64,000 bases of DNA from Gemmatimonadota bacterium (GCA_013002885.1 JABDLS010000099.1:1-64000), one strand, 5' to 3'; shown: positions 43,577 through 51,971, counted from the first letter of the stretch. Translations and numbers: made by a program. Notes: generated from the letters alone by a model not told the origin.

Positions 43577-44404
43577 ATGCGTCATCGAGCCGCGAGCACG
43601 TCGTTTCGTGTGGTCTTCGAATCCGTCAGAGACCCTCTACCGGTGGTCGTACATGATGGCTGGGTGGAGGCTTTTCCCTGGCTCGTGCAGGGCACGACGA
43701 CGTCGGGTCGGGTTTCTCCAGCCGGTGAGGGAGCTCCGCCATTCGACCTTGGCCTCTTCTCCGACGGGAGCGCGGAGGCCGTCGTGCGCCGCAACTGGCG
43801 CACCCTGGCTCAACACCTCGACGCGACGGCCGTCGTCCACGCCCCTCAGCCCCACGGGTGCGTGGTGCGCGTCTGGCCAGGCAGCGGGGCCACCGAGGAT
43901 GGTGTGGCCGGCGGCGACGGAGCACCGCAACTCGTCGATCCGTGCGACGGTCACGTGACCCGCCAACCCGGCGTCGTTGTCGCCGTCACCGTGGCGGATT
44001 GCGTGCCGGTATCCCTCGTGGATCCTAAGCAGCGTGTGGTGGCCATGGTGCACGCGGGGTGGCGGAGCGCGGCCGCCGGCATCCTCGAGCTGGCCCTGGA
44101 GACGATGACGGATCGGTTCGGCACCCGGACGGACGACGTGCACGTGCACCTGGGACCCGCGATCTGCGGGGCGTGCTACGAGGTGGGACCGGAGGTGCAC
44201 GAGGCCCTGGGCCAACAGGTTCCCTCTGGCCCCGAGCCCATCGACCTGAGGGGGGTCCTCGGGCGGCGCGCTCTGGAGTATGGCGCCGTCCCCGACAGAA
44301 CGACCGTATCGGGGCACTGCACCTTGTGCGGCGAGGCCGGTCTCTTCTCCCATCGGGGTGGTGATGCCCAGCGCCAGGTCGGTTTTCTGGGGATCCGCGG
44401 GTGA
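43577..44404 (+). CDS. pgeF: YfiH/laccase-domain protein (peptidoglycan editing factor PgeF)
   Basis: 275 aa copper/zinc-binding purine nucleoside phosphorylase-like multicopper domain protein; in bacteria linked to removal of mis-incorporated L-serine from peptidoglycan precursors. Metal motifs: HAPQPHG, VTVADCVPVSLVD (Cys), VAMVHAGWRSAAAGILE (His) and LGPAICGACYEVGPEV (Cys), then SGHCTLCGEAGLFSHRGG. The N-terminus is uncertain; a start downstream is possible. Its stop overlaps the next small gene in a GTGA junction. First gene of a three-gene cluster ending with the OsmC-like gene. Confidence 0.9.
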   Translation: MRHRAASTSFRVVFESVRDPLPVVVHDGWVEAFPWLVQGTTTSGRVSPAGEGAPPFDLGLFSDGSAEAVVRRNWRTLAQHLDATAVVHAPQPHGCVVRVWPGSGATEDGVAGGDGAPQLVDPCDGHVTRQPGVVVAVTVADCVPVSLVDPKQRVVAMVHAGWRSAAAGILELALETMTDRFGTRTDDVHVHLGPAICGACYEVGPEVHEALGQQVPSGPEPIDLRGVLGRRALEYGAVPDRTTVSGHCTLCGEAGLFSHRGGDAQRQVGFLGIRG

Positions 44405-44652
44405 GGCGGGGACCACCGCCCGCCGGTGCGGGCCCACCTCCCGCCGTTCCCGATCATCCGGCGGGCCTGTGCAGCATCTGCACTCACCACCGCGTCACGG
44501 GCAATCGTCGAGGCTCCAGGTTCTATCTGTGCGAGCTTTCGTCCTCCGACCCTCGGTTCTCCAGGTACCCACCCCTTCCGGTGCGGCGGTGTCGCGGCTT
44601 CGAGGAGCAGGGGGATGATGTATGGCCGTGTACCGAAACGGCCGACGATTGA
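44401..44652 (+). CDS. small cysteine-rich (zinc-ribbon-like) protein
   Basis: 83 aa. GTG start in a GTGA overlap with pgeF. Conserved-looking core of about 45 residues: LCSICTHHRVTGNRRGSRFYLCELSSSDPRFSRYPPLPVRRCRGFEE, quoted here in parts as C-x2-C ... RFYLC ... DPRFSRYPPLPVRRCRGFE, with four cysteines (two in CSIC, one in YLC, one in RRC) that could form a structural zinc site. I recall short proteins with this SDPRF-x-KYPxLPV-xxC pattern in many bacteria, without known function. The N-terminal 20 residues are proline-rich and may vary. Confidence 0.72.
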   Translation: MRRGPPPAGAGPPPAVPDHPAGLCSICTHHRVTGNRRGSRFYLCELSSSDPRFSRYPPLPVRRCRGFEEQGDDVWPCTETADD

Positions 44653-44739
44653 ACCTGGTCGCTGGCGCTTTGGCGCCGCCCGTCCGACTGTTCTTTCCTT
44701 GTCCACCACGACGATGCCATCCCCCACGAGGAGCAATGC

Positions 44740-45207
44740 GTGACTGAGCCGTTCTACATCGCCAAGGCCGAGGTCGAGAAGATCGACGGTCTGCACCGCC
44801 GAGGGACACTAGAGGACGGCACCACGGTCGACTTCGGTGTCCACGGGCCGGTAAAGGCCCACTATGGCCTCGACTCCCAACCCAATCTGCCGCTGCCCGT
44901 GGACTACCTCGTGGCTGCGGCTGCCGGCTGACTACTCGGGACTCTCAACGGCGCACTGGAGGTGCGCGGGATCGCAGTGCCGAACGGCGACATCAGCTGC
45001 AAGGCCGAGGGGACCAACGAGGTCGTAGATCGGATCATCGTGCTGACCCGGATCGACGTGCACTACACCATTCGTCTCCCTGCGGGGGTCGACCGGGAGA
45101 AGGTCGATCGAGCCTTGTCGAGCCATGTCGCCAAATGCCCGACTGCGCAGAGCATCAAGGACTCGGTGGAGATCGGCTGGACGGCAGAGTTAGTCGAGCT
45201 GGACTGA
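44740..45207 (+). CDS. OsmC-family protein with in-frame TGA at the catalytic cysteine (candidate selenoprotein)
   Basis: One continuous frame of 155 residues if the TGA at 44929-44931 is read as selenocysteine (residue 64). OsmC/Ohr/YhfA proteins reduce hydroperoxides with a cysteine following a small-residue helix; here PVDYLVAAAAG-TGA-LLGTLNGALEVRGIAV puts the TGA at exactly that site, and the partner cysteine is intact (AKCPTAQS, Cys133). The GTG start has GAGGAG six bases upstream. The frame is open on both sides and ends VEIGWTAELVELD. A hairpin typical of bacterial SECIS lies downstream of the TGA (44951-44967). Alternatives: nonsense mutation or sequencing error. No selA, selB or selC is in the window. 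Confidence 0.8.
44951..44967 (+). promoter_or_regulatory. bacterial SECIS-like stem-loop after the OsmC TGA
   Basis: In the mRNA, GCGCAC (44951-44956) pairs with GUGCGC (44962-44967) around the 5-nt loop UGGAG. The loop begins 26 nt after the UGA, within the 16-37 nt used by bacterial SECIS models, and a G is the second loop base as those models require. Six Watson-Crick pairs, inside the reading frame. Confidence 0.6.
45168..45188 (+). repeat. 21-bp direct repeat, copy 1, in the OsmC gene 3' end
   Basis: Identical to 51935-51955. Begins GGAGATCGGCTGG and encodes EIGWTA(E/D) in both places. It marks the left edge of the 45.2-51.9 kb accessory block. The 234 bp that follow (45208-45441) hold no gene I can support. 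Confidence 0.85.
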
Positions 45208-45441
45208 TGAGTCGTAGCTGGTGGTGTTGGCAGCAGCGTTCGATTCATGGGACTGACGGTCGTCGGCCTCGCGGCTAACAACGACGGAGATATCGACAGG
45301 TGAGGGGCCATAGGGCCACTCGGTCGGGCTCCCTGACAGGAATTTCTACAGTCCGGGGTTGGCGTCTTAGGTGCGCTTCGCGCTTGGGAGTGGCCGGCCC
45401 AGTTGCAGCGACTGAGGCGCGTCAGCAGAGCTTTGATCTCC

Positions 45442-48093
45442 TCAGGCCCCAAGCCGCGGGTCTTCGCGATCCTCATCCTCGGGGTGCGCCAGCTCGAACG
45501 TGACGCGACCAACCTCTCTGTCGCAGTACACCTGACGCACCGCGATGCGGCCCACCGCAGGTTCGTCCTTCGGAATCAGGATTCTGAGGACGCAGGCGAA
45601 CGCGGCTCGAGTCGCGAGCTCCACTCTGGGGAAACGATAGACCTCCGCCGAGGGCATTAGAAGCCGGACTCTCTCGCCCTTCACCCATCGTCCGAGGTCA
45701 GACCGACTCCCTCGACCGAGCGCGCGAGCAAACTCGGTCGGGACCTCCAACGCGACGTACGAGCCTTCCGACAGGTTGTGGCCCAACTCGAACCGGAACC
45801 CCGCGAGGTCGTCGCTTGCTCCGCGGGCCCAGAAGCGGGCCCGATACTCCCGGAAACGGTTACGCCAACGCCCATCGCCCCAGACCGGCCCATCATCTTC
45901 TTCATCTTCATCATCATCTTCGTCGTCTTCCGGGCACACGCACTGACCGTCCGGATCCTGCCAGTCCGGCGCCTGTTCGCCTACCTCCTCTTCCTCCTCC
46001 GGCTCCTCGAAGGGGTCCTCCGCCCCTTCGACCTCGTCGCCGACCGGCGGCGCAGATTCATCGATGGGTGGATCGCCGACCGCCGGCTCCTCAGGCTCGA
46101 GCACCTCGAAGTTCCGCCAGGTAACGTTGTTGTTATTGGCCAAGAACTCGAGGAAGGTGTCGAAATCAACGGGGAGGCCTGTGACAGGATTCGTGTCGGG
46201 AAATGGAACGGGTGCGGGGTCGAACTCGTGGTGAAGCATCACGACGAAACACCCGTGTCCTGTCGACGGCAGCTTGTCCGCAGTCGGCGTCCATTCGATT
46301 GGCTCGGCAACGACGAGTTCGTGGTGCGGCGGAACGTCGAAGGCGTCGGACTCGCCGATGAAGTGCCACGAAGTTGGCGTCACCAGGGTCGCGCTGTCGC
46401 CCCAATACGCGCGAGCCCTGACACCTGTCGCCTGGACGCTACCCGCGTTGAGCGCACGTACGTAGACGTAGTGCGTTTCTCCAGCCGTGATCTTGTCGTT
46501 CGGCACCATGCTGTCCTCGGTGCCACTGCCCTCCCCGTATTCCGCCACACGGTCCGCCGCCTTCACCGATTTGATGAAGACGTCCGGACTCTGCGACACC
46601 GGCGTGCTGGGCATCGTGCCGTCGTCCGTGACTGAATCGCGGCAATACACGTCGGGAATCGAACCGAGCGTCGATGCGATCAAGGCGAGATCGGGCATCG
46701 TCCCGATTCGATCCGTTCCGTTCATCACGGCAACGCCGTTCTTCGGGTCGGAGAGAATGTGGCGAAGCTGGAGGGGCGATAGGGTCGTATCGCGTGCTGC
46801 GCCCGGGGGTGTGCGGGTCTTCCGCCACATGTCGTGGACCACGACGGCCACGCCCGCAATGAGCGAAGCAGCAGCGCTCGTTCCACTCCAGACGACGAAA
46901 TCGTCTTCGTACGACGTACTGAGCACGTTCGTCCACCACGCGTAAACATCCACCCGTGGGCCATGATTCATGTCCTTGGCGAAATCGTGCTGGTGCGAGG
47001 CCACTGTCTTGAAGCAACAGCCCGATACCATGATCGCTCCCGAGTCGTCCGACCCGCCGGGCCCGCCGCCCCCAAGGTCCGCAAGACCATCGTTGCCCGC
47101 CGGCTCGATCACGGTGACGCCCAAAGCGGAGACCAGGCGAATCGTGTCGAAGACGGCTGGCGTGTATTCGACCGGAACTTTTTGAACCAACTGCCGCTCG
47201 ATGAGCAACACGTCACCCGGCCCGAGCGGAAGGCGGTCCCCGTTCAAGAGCACGGCGTCGACGATAGCCTTCGGCACATTCTCGATCCGATTGCCGAGTT
47301 CATCCGTGTACCCCACCGCAAGGACTCCGGGGACCTCACAGTCGGGTGCAATCCCCGCAATTCCCTCCCCTTGCCGCGGGGCGATCACCGCCCCAAGAGA
47401 CAGCGTTCCGTGGGACAGGCTGTCGCTGTTGTTCTCGTAGGGTGGGTTAAGGACCTTGAGTTCACGGTGTGCTCGCCACTCGACATGATCCAACTGCCAA
47501 CCGGACTCCAGGTCGACGAACTTCACTGGTTGGTTGACGCCGTCGCCTCCGTAGACCCCCCAGACTCCACTCGCCGTCGCGTTGACGCCGCTGTCGTCAC
47601 TCGGATGGTCATGGCACCCCCGCAGATACCCTTGCGAGTAAAGGACACCGTCGAGCAAGGGATCCGCATCGGCCGGCACAGGGTCGCACGCGGCATCAAC
47701 GGTGAGCGGTTCGAGGAAAGCGTCGGCGATCTCGTCGAGCGTTCTGAGGTCCTGGAGGAGAGGGCGCAGCCGTCGGGCTGACCCGGACCCATGCCACACC
47801 CGAAAGTAGCCGGATAGACTGCGGACCGGCGCGAGCCGCGGATGCCTCGTCGCTCGCTCTTCGGCGCGCCAAAGCAGGGCCAGATCCGTGTCGCCCAGCA
47901 GGCGTTCCGAGCGGAACCCCGAGTGACTATCGAGGACCTGGAGGATCTCGTCCAGCTCGAGCAGCTCGGCGGCCGGCCGAAGCCCCCGCGGCTGATTCGC
48001 CCCGTCCCGGACACGGTTCTTCAACTCGATCACGCTGTCGGGCGCTAGCCTTACTAGGGCGACCCGCGCCCTCCGATCGTCGAGGATACTCAT
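45442..48093 (-). CDS. S8 family subtilisin-like serine peptidase without signal peptide
   Basis: 883 aa. Catalytic triad in subtilase order: Asp194 (VKFVDLESGW), His228 (DSLSHGTLSLGAVI), oxyanion Asn334 (EPAGNDG) and Ser406 (VWSGTSAAASLIAG). About 190 N-terminal residues (MSILDDRRARVALVRL...) precede the protease domain; no signal peptide or propeptide is recognised, so it may be cytoplasmic. The C-terminal half contains beta domains and an acidic tract near residue 720 (PEDDEDDDEDEEDDG). The ATG at 48093 is chosen for the GGAGAGAGG just upstream. It lies in the accessory block with an unknown gene and a Ser/Thr kinase. Target unknown. Confidence 0.85.
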   Translation of the reverse strand: MSILDDRRARVALVRLAPDSVIELKNRVRDGANQPRGLRPAAELLELDEILQVLDSHSGFRSERLLGDTDLALLWRAEERATRHPRLAPVRSLSGYFRVWHGSGSARRLRPLLQDLRTLDEIADAFLEPLTVDAACDPVPADADPLLDGVLYSQGYLRGCHDHPSDDSGVNATASGVWGVYGGDGVNQPVKFVDLESGWQLDHVEWRAHRELKVLNPPYENNSDSLSHGTLSLGAVIAPRQGEGIAGIAPDCEVPGVLAVGYTDELGNRIENVPKAIVDAVLLNGDRLPLGPGDVLLIERQLVQKVPVEYTPAVFDTIRLVSALGVTVIEPAGNDGLADLGGGGPGGSDDSGAIMVSGCCFKTVASHQHDFAKDMNHGPRVDVYAWWTNVLSTSYEDDFVVWSGTSAAASLIAGVAVVVHDMWRKTRTPPGAARDTTLSPLQLRHILSDPKNGVAVMNGTDRIGTMPDLALIASTLGSIPDVYCRDSVTDDGTMPSTPVSQSPDVFIKSVKAADRVAEYGEGSGTEDSMVPNDKITAGETHYVYVRALNAGSVQATGVRARAYWGDSATLVTPTSWHFIGESDAFDVPPHHELVVAEPIEWTPTADKLPSTGHGCFVVMLHHEFDPAPVPFPDTNPVTGLPVDFDTFLEFLANNNNVTWRNFEVLEPEEPAVGDPPIDESAPPVGDEVEGAEDPFEEPEEEEEVGEQAPDWQDPDGQCVCPEDDEDDDEDEEDDGPVWGDGRWRNRFREYRARFWARGASDDLAGFRFELGHNLSEGSYVALEVPTEFARALGRGSRSDLGRWVKGERVRLLMPSAEVYRFPRVELATRAAFACVLRILIPKDEPAVGRIAVRQVYCDREVGRVTFELAHPEDEDREDPRLGA
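45891..45931. repeat. imperfect trinucleotide tract coding Asp/Glu
   Basis: Run of CAT/CTT-type triplets (GAT/GAA/GAC codons on the minus strand) encoding EDDEDDDEDEEDD in the subtilase. Low complexity and prone to length change. Confidence 0.8.
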
Positions 48094-48309
48094 GCCGACC
48101 TCTCTCCGCTGCATGCCATCGGCGCGAACGTTGGTCTTTGGACCCACTCACAGTCTATGCGCAATCCTACGCAGCCATGCTCAGAATTGCGAAAACCGCC
48201 TCATCGCAGCATGTTCGCATCCCATTTCTTAGGATCGGGAACATGCGCGGCAGCCCATCGGCCTGCAAGCTCGTGCGACCTCCGGCGCCGCGCCTACAGG
48301 AGGAACCCT

Positions 48310-48846
48310 ATGGCCAACGGACATCACCGGCACGTCGCACCCGAGGACCTCAAGGCGCTCTGGGAGGCGGAGCGTCCATACCGCGGCAGCTGCCCTGAGA
48401 CACCAGAGGACTACTGCGATCAGAACCACTCATGGTCCGTCGAGGCCATGCTGTGGTTGCTCGAGGCGGATCACAACGTCCGCGAGTGCTGCGGCACGGA
48501 AGTCCCGGGGCCGCCGATCGTATTGACGGCGACCGGATGCACGACATGGCAGGACGCTTGGGGAGAGCTGCACGACTTCGGAGATGCCGTGCTGAGCTAT
48601 TTGAAGGAGCTGGAAGAGACCGTTGAGGCGTGCACCGGCGGGAAGATTAGGAGAGCTCGCCCCGTTCCGAAGCGCCGTCGGCTACCGAGTGACGAAGGCC
48701 GACACCGCAGGGTGGCTTGTCGGCGTGCACGGAACTACACCCGCCGATTCAAGAAATGGGGTCAGCAGCTCACCGACGTGTTCAACGACCACTGCCACGA
48801 CGCCCACCCCACCCACCTCAGCCCACCTCCCGATCCGCCGTTCTAA
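48310..48846 (+). CDS. hypothetical protein of the accessory block
   Basis: 178 aa, no family recognised. ATG at 48310 is preceded by a very strong AGGAGGAA site (48298-48305), which decides against longer readings. Sequence: MANGHHRHVAPEDLKALWEA, several cysteines (SCPETPEDYC, RECCGTE, TGCTTW, EACTGG and a late DHCHDAH), a helical middle (AWGELHDFGDAVLSYLKELEE) and a basic C-terminal part. No signal peptide. Divergent from the subtilase and convergent with the kinase; spacing suggests the three form one module, but the function is not known. Confidence 0.65.
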   Translation: MANGHHRHVAPEDLKALWEAERPYRGSCPETPEDYCDQNHSWSVEAMLWLLEADHNVRECCGTEVPGPPIVLTATGCTTWQDAWGELHDFGDAVLSYLKELEETVEACTGGKIRRARPVPKRRRLPSDEGRHRRVACRRARNYTRRFKKWGQQLTDVFNDHCHDAHPTHLSPPPDPPF

Positions 48847-48885
48847 TCACCCGGTCGGTCGGCCGCAGCCACGCACCCCGATTCG

Positions 48886-48911
48886 CGCGGCCGCGCTCAA
48901 GCGCGGCCGCG
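48886..48911. terminator. perfect 11-bp hairpin over the kinase stop codon
   Basis: CGCGGCCGCGC (48886-48896) and its exact reverse complement (48901-48911) flank a 4-nt loop; the leftward kinase gene's stop is at 48897-48899. It lies between convergent genes, so may end both transcripts, though without a T run. Confidence 0.45.
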
Positions 48912-51686
48912 TAGTCGGCGGAGCCGCTCGCGCAGAGCCCGCGCCTCGTCTGGCCGCCCCAGACGCTCGGCGGCCTCAGCTCTCACCGCGAGGGTCCGCG
49001 GCAAGAGCAGTAGATGAAAGGCCGAGCGGTGGCTGTCCATCTCGCGAGCGACGCGCTCGGCCTCCCCCCATCGCCCCGCTGCAAGGAGTAGCTCGGCAAG
49101 CCGAGCACGCTCCAGGGCGAGTCCCGCCCATAGGTCCCAGAGGAGGTCTCCCGATGGTTCGAGAGCCCCGAGGGCCGCCACCCCTTCCGGATCGATTAGC
49201 GCGGCGACCTGTGCACGCAGGACCTGGACGAAGAAGCGGTCGCGCGTCTGGTCGGAATCGACAGCCACGTCCTCCAGCCGTCCGACGACCTCCGTAAGCC
49301 CAGCGAGGTCACCCTCACTGGCCTGGAACTCACCCAACACCCAGAGATTGCTCGAGCGGAGGGGCTCACCCTGCCCGATCATATCGGCTGCAACGCGGCG
49401 GGCTTCGTCCGCGACTTCGACGCCTGCAGCAGCGTCGAACAGGTACAGCATGTCCGTCGGCAGATGCGCGACAGCAGGTGAGCGCATGAGTTCATGGAGC
49501 TCTTCGAAGCGCTCTTGTACCGCGAGGACGCTCTGCAGGATCAGGAAGGCTCCCCATGTGGCGTTCGTGGGGGTTGCCGTGCTTAGAAGACTTCGTGCCC
49601 CGGCTTCTGCGCATTCGAGCGATGCACCCCGGATCGATGCCGATAGCGCAATCGAAAGAACCTCGCCCGGCTCCTCCTCGACCAACGTCGACCAATCGAC
49701 GGTCGCAGGACCTGAGGACGCACAGGCTAGAAGAACGCGGGCTGCCGGGATCGCAAGGAGGTCGGCACCTGCCTGCTCCAACTCATCAAGATACGCGCTC
49801 GCGCGATCCGCCTGTCCCTCCCAGATCGCGTAATCGGTCAGCGGTACCAGCGGGACTTTGAAGTCAGCGTCGAGGCGGCGGGCCTCCAGATATGCGGCCT
49901 TTGCAAGCGAGTCCAGCGGCTCGACGCTGGGCATCAGCTCGAAGTAGACGTCGCCGAGCGCCATCCACCCCTCCGCCCAGTCGGCCTGAATCGTGAGGCC
50001 GGCGCGAAGGTCCGCCACCGCCTCGTCAGCTTCGCCACGGACGTGGTGCGAGATCCCGTCCGCCAGGTGACGGAAGCGACGCGGTAGGTTCTCCCGGTGC
50101 CGTTGGGCCACCTCGAGGAGCTCCTCAGCTTGACCCACATTGTGGACCCATTGGGCTGCGAGCGCGCCTTTGAGCGCCGCGAGCGCAAAGCTGGAGTCGT
50201 TTCCGAGCGCGGCACCGTAGTGCTCAAGGGCATCGGCCAACCGTGTTTCCCGGAACGCGATCTCGCCCAAGTGGAACTGCGCGACCCCGGAAGGGACAGC
50301 GCGGCCGAGCGTTCCGACGTCCAGGGGACGATCCCCGAGGAGGTCCCCCACAAGCACCGAGACAGCACGCGCCGCAACGCCCGCCGGACTCGCTTCGAGT
50401 GATCCGGTCGCTCCGCGGCGTGCTACCAGAGACCCCTCCGCGACGTTGTAGAGCCGCAACACGACCCTCAAGGAGTCCGCCCAAATGATGTCGCCGTCGA
50501 TCATGTGACCGACGCCGCGCTCACGGCTGAGCTGAAGCTTTCGAGCCGTGCTCAGGAGGGCTGGGTCATCGCGCTCCCTAGCCAGCAGCCAATCTCGGCC
50601 CTCTTCCCAAAGAAGCGGATCAGTTCCCTCGAGGACGTAGCCGAGATACGTAGCCAGCTGCTCTGCCTCGGTACCACCCCCACCCGGGATGCTCGGATCG
50701 ACGACGGGGAAAAGCGCGATACGATTGTCGTCCAGGCGCGTCCCCAATGGCCCGATTATCGCGTACAGCACGATGGCGATGATGGCCGCCCCGAGCGTGA
50801 GAACGGGCCAAAGAGTCCGCCGGGGCACGCCCGAGGTGACAATCGCCTGCGTGACATCCGCCTGGAGCGCGTCGACGAAGTCACGCACGGACTCGTGTCG
50901 GTCGGCCGCCGTCTTTTCTAGTCCTCGCATGACAGCGAGCTCGACCGCGGGTGAAACGGAGCGGAGACTCGTGAGGGGCGCGGGCGGCTGGGTCAGCTGC
51001 CGGGCTGCGATGATACGCGCACTCGAGCCCGTAAACGGTGGATCGCCGGTGAGCATCTCGTACACGACGCACGCCAGGCTGTAAAGGTCACTCCGCGGAT
51101 CGACTGGCATGTCGCCCGAAAGTTGCTCCGGACTCATGTAGTGCGGTGTCCCGACGACGGTACCCGACTCCGTGAGCGTCTCCTCGTCATCCGCCCGTGA
51201 AAGCGCCGTGGCGATGCCGAAGTCGCCGAGCATGGCGACATTCCCCGTGAGAAGGATATTCGACGGCTTTACATCTCGATGGAGCACGCCATGCTGATGT
51301 GCATGGTGCAACGCTTCGCCGATACCTCGCGCGATCCGAAGCGCGACGTCAACCGGGAGCGGTCCATCTGCCCTCAGCCTGCTCGCTAGGGAATCGCTCT
51401 CCACAAAGGGCATCACGAAGTAGACCCGCCCGTCGAGCTCCCCTGAATCGAGCACCGGAAGGATGTGGGGGTGCGAGAGGCGGGCTGCGAGGTCGATTTC
51501 CCGCTGGAAGCGGTCTGGAACCACGGAATCGGCCAGGTCAGCCCTCAGAAGCTTGAGCGCAACGAGACGATCATAGCGCAGATCGCGGCACAGAAAGACG
51601 CGAGCGGATGCTCCGCGTCCCAGCTCCCGAAGGACCTGGTAGGTGCCTTCCAGTCCGCGCTCCAACCACTCCTGATCACCCGCCAC
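48897..51686 (-). CDS. Ser/Thr protein kinase with membrane segment and TolB/TPR-like sensor region
   Basis: 929 aa from GTG 51686 (GGAG seven bases upstream); an ATG 24 nt further upstream lacks such a site. The kinase domain covers about residues 15-275: Gly-loop GRGASARVF, VALKLLR (Lys45), HRDVKPSNILL (Asp138), GDFGIA (Asp155) and GTPHYMSPEQ. It is a complete Hanks-type kinase of the PknB group. A membrane helix (LWPVLTLGAAIIAIVLYAIIG) near residue 305 follows. The outer part starts with a FlgO/TolB-like region (NRIALFPVVDP) and continues as TPR-like helices to the end. This architecture is typical of Gemmatimonadota/Acidobacteriota genomes. Targets unknown. Confidence 0.88.
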   Translation of the reverse strand: MAGDQEWLERGLEGTYQVLRELGRGASARVFLCRDLRYDRLVALKLLRADLADSVVPDRFQREIDLAARLSHPHILPVLDSGELDGRVYFVMPFVESDSLASRLRADGPLPVDVALRIARGIGEALHHAHQHGVLHRDVKPSNILLTGNVAMLGDFGIATALSRADDEETLTESGTVVGTPHYMSPEQLSGDMPVDPRSDLYSLACVVYEMLTGDPPFTGSSARIIAARQLTQPPAPLTSLRSVSPAVELAVMRGLEKTAADRHESVRDFVDALQADVTQAIVTSGVPRRTLWPVLTLGAAIIAIVLYAIIGPLGTRLDDNRIALFPVVDPSIPGGGGTEAEQLATYLGYVLEGTDPLLWEEGRDWLLARERDDPALLSTARKLQLSRERGVGHMIDGDIIWADSLRVVLRLYNVAEGSLVARRGATGSLEASPAGVAARAVSVLVGDLLGDRPLDVGTLGRAVPSGVAQFHLGEIAFRETRLADALEHYGAALGNDSSFALAALKGALAAQWVHNVGQAEELLEVAQRHRENLPRRFRHLADGISHHVRGEADEAVADLRAGLTIQADWAEGWMALGDVYFELMPSVEPLDSLAKAAYLEARRLDADFKVPLVPLTDYAIWEGQADRASAYLDELEQAGADLLAIPAARVLLACASSGPATVDWSTLVEEEPGEVLSIALSASIRGASLECAEAGARSLLSTATPTNATWGAFLILQSVLAVQERFEELHELMRSPAVAHLPTDMLYLFDAAAGVEVADEARRVAADMIGQGEPLRSSNLWVLGEFQASEGDLAGLTEVVGRLEDVAVDSDQTRDRFFVQVLRAQVAALIDPEGVAALGALEPSGDLLWDLWAGLALERARLAELLLAAGRWGEAERVAREMDSHRSAFHLLLLPRTLAVRAEAAERLGRPDEARALRERLRRLRGRA

Positions 51687-51755
51687 GTGCTCACTCCGCG
51701 CAGCGCCCATCCGATTGTCGGACCGGGGCGTGAGAAGGGCAGCAAATAAAGCTTC

Positions 51756-51971
51756 GTGCTCATTTCATCGCAAGGCGATCGTAGTCAACAGGTTGCGCGG
51801 TTCGACACCGAGGTGGGAGATCGGACGGTAGACCATGTCCGCAAGCGTGATGGGGACGGATGGCTTCCCGATTGGCTCCTCAACGAGTGGCAGCACTCCC
51901 AGCCTCTCACTCGAGGACACGGTGACGGCGGACAGGAGATCGGCTGGACGGCAGACATCACGGAAGGCTGA
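51756..51971 (+). pseudogene. possible remnant of an OsmC-family gene 3' end
   Basis: The frame ends QEIGWTADITEG then TGA, matching the C-terminal VEIGWTAELVELD of the intact OsmC gene at 44740-45207, with 21 identical bases. Just upstream in the +1 frame, SLEDTV resembles SIKDSV of the intact gene (11 of 13 bases), followed by extra bases. The rest upstream shows no similarity by eye. Either a decayed paralogue or the original gene end displaced by an insertion. Confidence 0.4.
51935..51955 (+). repeat. 21-bp direct repeat, copy 2
   Basis: Exact match to 45168-45188, same orientation, 6.77 kb away. See the finding on the accessory block. Confidence 0.85.

Noticed and set aside
44740-44931. 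Reading the OsmC locus as two short genes (63 and 81 codons)
   Set aside because: Both are in the same frame, abut at one TGA and together make one OsmC protein; the second half would lack its own ribosome site and the catalytic position.
45208-45441. tRNA-like or att-type sequence in the gap after the OsmC gene
   Set aside because: A GTTCGATTC-like stretch near 45237 resembles a T-arm, but no acceptor, D or anticodon arms could be paired.
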